Source of the DNA: Nitrospinota bacterium
Lineage (GTDB): Bacteria > Nitrospinota > Nitrospinia > JACRGO01
Length of the DNA stretch: 14,963 bases
Assembly (NCBI GenBank): GCA_016212295.1
Contig: JACRGO010000013.1
Location: 1-14,963 of the forward strand
Direction of reading: 5' to 3'
Part shown: positions 14,293-14,963 of the stretch, piece after piece
How the letters are laid out: each line of letters begins with the position of its first letter
Numbering within the stretch: position 1 is the first letter of the stretch
Notes under the pieces: model-generated
Told to the model about the DNA's origin: nothing
Databases searched by the model: none
Seen by the model: the letters and a program-made list of their open reading frames with translations, nothing else
Position numbers and translations under genes: made by a program

Positions 14293-14325
14293 AAAAAAAA
14301 AGTGGGCTTAGAAAAAGCCCACTTT
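14293..14325 (-). terminator. Intrinsic terminator in nusA leader (possible attenuator)
   Basis: On the - strand the perfect 11-bp stem AAAGTGGGCTT/AAGCCCACTTT with a 5-base loop is followed by an uninterrupted T-tract (complement of A at 14293-14301). It would terminate only leftward transcription, since the + strand side continues into C-rich sequence. It lies downstream of a good promoter and about 31 bases before the nusA ATG. It may end the coiled-coil gene transcript, act as a nusA attenuator, or both. Confidence 0.88.
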
Positions 14326-14351
14326 CTCTCCCCCCAACTTAAGAATAATAA

Positions 14352-14380
14352 ATTATCACATAAAAATCCTTTAAGCGCAA
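14352..14380 (-). promoter_or_regulatory. nusA: Sigma70-type promoter for the nusA operon
   Basis: On the - strand TTGCGC (14375-14380) and GATAAT (14352-14357) are separated by exactly 17 bases, and TGT directly before GATAAT gives an extended -10. Transcription would begin near 14345, leaving a leader of about 80 bases that contains the terminator hairpin. It lies between the coiled-coil gene stop and nusA. Confidence 0.6.
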
Positions 14381-14420
14381 CTTTTATGCTTAAATTGAAG
14401 GATTAACCAAGGATATTTGA

Positions 14421-14451
14421 AATTTTCAGAATAGGCGGGTAAGTATCTAAA
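14421..14451 (+). repeat. 31-bp dispersed repeat at 3' end of coiled-coil gene (copy 2)
   Basis: Contains AATAGGCGGGTAAGTATC and matches the - strand of 10496-10526 with three changes. It covers the stop codon of the coiled-coil gene (complement of 14447-14449). Confidence 0.75.
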
Positions 14452-14857
14452 GCTTGAGGAGTCTTTTGATGATTTCAGCGGCGACGGGGTTCATGAGGGT
14501 AATAGCGATTATGGTAAGAATAATCAGGAACCGGAGCTCGGCCTTAATCAGTTTTGTTTCACCCTTGAGGAAAATTATATCTTCTCTTAAAGAGGAGATT
14601 TTCCCGTTGAATCCGACTTCAAAAGAGGAGATTTTTTCGCTGAACCGGCTTTCGAGGGATGAGATTTTTTCGCCGACCTTGCCTATTTCGATGGCCAATT
14701 TTTTTTCCAGGCGCTCTTCGGCAAGGGCTAAAGCGTCTTTCCGGGCGTCGAGGTCTATCTCTTTTATTAAATCGCAGAGGTCTTCAGAGGCATGGTCGCC
14801 AAGTGTCTCTCTTAAAGTTTTAGGTATAGAGCCTACGCATAAATTAAAAAACAACAA
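14447..14857 (-). CDS. Small coiled-coil protein with C-terminal membrane anchor (DUF1640/LA_3696-like)
   Basis: A predicted product of up to 136 aa. IPKTLRETLGDHASEDL near the N-terminus resembles the small bacterial family labelled LA_3696 or DUF1640-like; function unknown. The middle is a charged helix with three 11-residue repeats (EKISSLESRFS, EKISSFEVGFN, GKISSLREDII), a pattern expected of a coiled coil. The C-terminus has one hydrophobic segment (about LRFLIILTIIAITLMNPVAA) and a basic tail KRLLKL. The start is uncertain: the frame is open to a TAA in the terminal repeat and contains no ATG. TTG at 14857 is a guess, and the first 11 or so residues come from the 138-bp repeat, so the native start may have been lost. 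The 31-base repeat covers the stop. Confidence 0.6.
   Translation of the reverse strand: MLFFNLCVGSIPKTLRETLGDHASEDLCDLIKEIDLDARKDALALAEERLEKKLAIEIGKVGEKISSLESRFSEKISSFEVGFNGKISSLREDIIFLKGETKLIKAELRFLIILTIIAITLMNPVAAEIIKRLLKL
14591..14689. repeat. Three 33-bp imperfect tandem units inside the coiled-coil gene
   Basis: Units beginning at 14591, 14624 and 14657 each start with AGAGGAGATTTT or GGATGAGATTTT and keep the reading frame. They encode the three 11-residue coiled-coil repeats. The clear DNA-level similarity suggests recent duplication. Confidence 0.75.
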
Positions 14858-14962
14858 ATCAATTTTAAAAAACCCAACAAAATCAATGAGTTAGGATTTT
14901 AGGGTCTATGGGTAAATTGAAAACCAGTAAATATAAACTTGTCAATTTTGAAGCAGTCCCAT
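14825..14962 (-). repeat. Terminal inverted repeat, right copy (138 bp)
   Basis: Exact reverse complement of 1-138; one extra base (14963) lies outside. Its inner edge runs into the coding part of the coiled-coil gene, so it includes that gene's upstream region and first codons, plus the same TTGACA-containing possible promoter at 14916-14945 on the - strand. Confidence 0.93.
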
Positions 14963-14963
14963 A

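Noticed and set aside
14454-14894. 146-codon + strand frame opposite the coiled-coil gene
   Set aside because: The - strand frame has coherent family-like features (IPKTLRETLG, 11-residue repeats, membrane segment); the + frame is its shadow.
1-14963. The whole window as a transposon bounded by 138-bp terminal inverted repeats
   Set aside because: The interior is core housekeeping genes with no transposase or recombinase; a repeat-bounded assembly fragment is far more likely.

Overview
The window looks like a chromosomal fragment from an anaerobic bacterium. Bacterial signs are a full-length IF2, NusA, RbfA, TruB, S15 and PNPase in canonical bacterial order, and Shine-Dalgarno motifs before several genes. 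Anaerobic metabolism is suggested by a cluster of five flavin and iron-sulfur proteins related to heterodisulfide reductase and hydrogenase electron-transfer modules. I cannot assign a phylum. The several families of short palindromic intergenic repeats fit an uncultured candidate-phylum genome, but that is only an impression.

Left block (155-5776, + strand): hdrA, mvhD/flxD-like, a two-cluster 4Fe-4S protein (FlxC-like), a sulfhydrogenase-beta-like 4Fe-4S protein (FlxB-like) and a flavin/NAD(P)/[2Fe-2S] reductase (FlxA/HydG-like). Together they could move electrons from NAD(P)H through FlxA, B, C and D to HdrA, the flavin-based bifurcating subunit, and on to ferredoxin. HdrB and HdrC, which normally take the second electron, are not in the window. 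The two tight junctions (4-bp overlap, 3-bp gap) contrast with two junctions stretched by different palindromic repeats (2166-2283 and 3710-3854).

Middle: a 109-bp convergent gap (5777-5885) separates this operon from the opposite-strand block.

Right block (5886-14261, - strand, read right to left): nusA, infB, ylxP (DUF503), rbfA, truB, rpsO, pnp. These serve transcription elongation/termination, translation initiation, 30S maturation, tRNA pseudouridylation and RNA decay. rimP, ylxR, the ylxQ/L7Ae-type gene and ribF, often found in this cluster, are absent. A good promoter (14352-14380) is followed at once by a strong intrinsic terminator (14293-14325) only about 30 bases before nusA, which looks like an attenuator. 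rpsO lies between two inverted copies of a 47-49 bp hairpin repeat.

Far right (14447-14857, - strand): a small coiled-coil protein with a C-terminal membrane segment and 11-residue internal repeats.

The outermost 138 bases at each end are a perfect inverted repeat of each other. It is AT-rich, carries the start of the coiled-coil gene on the right and abuts the hdrA ribosome-binding site on the left. It may be a genomic repeat that stopped the assembly, or an assembly artefact.
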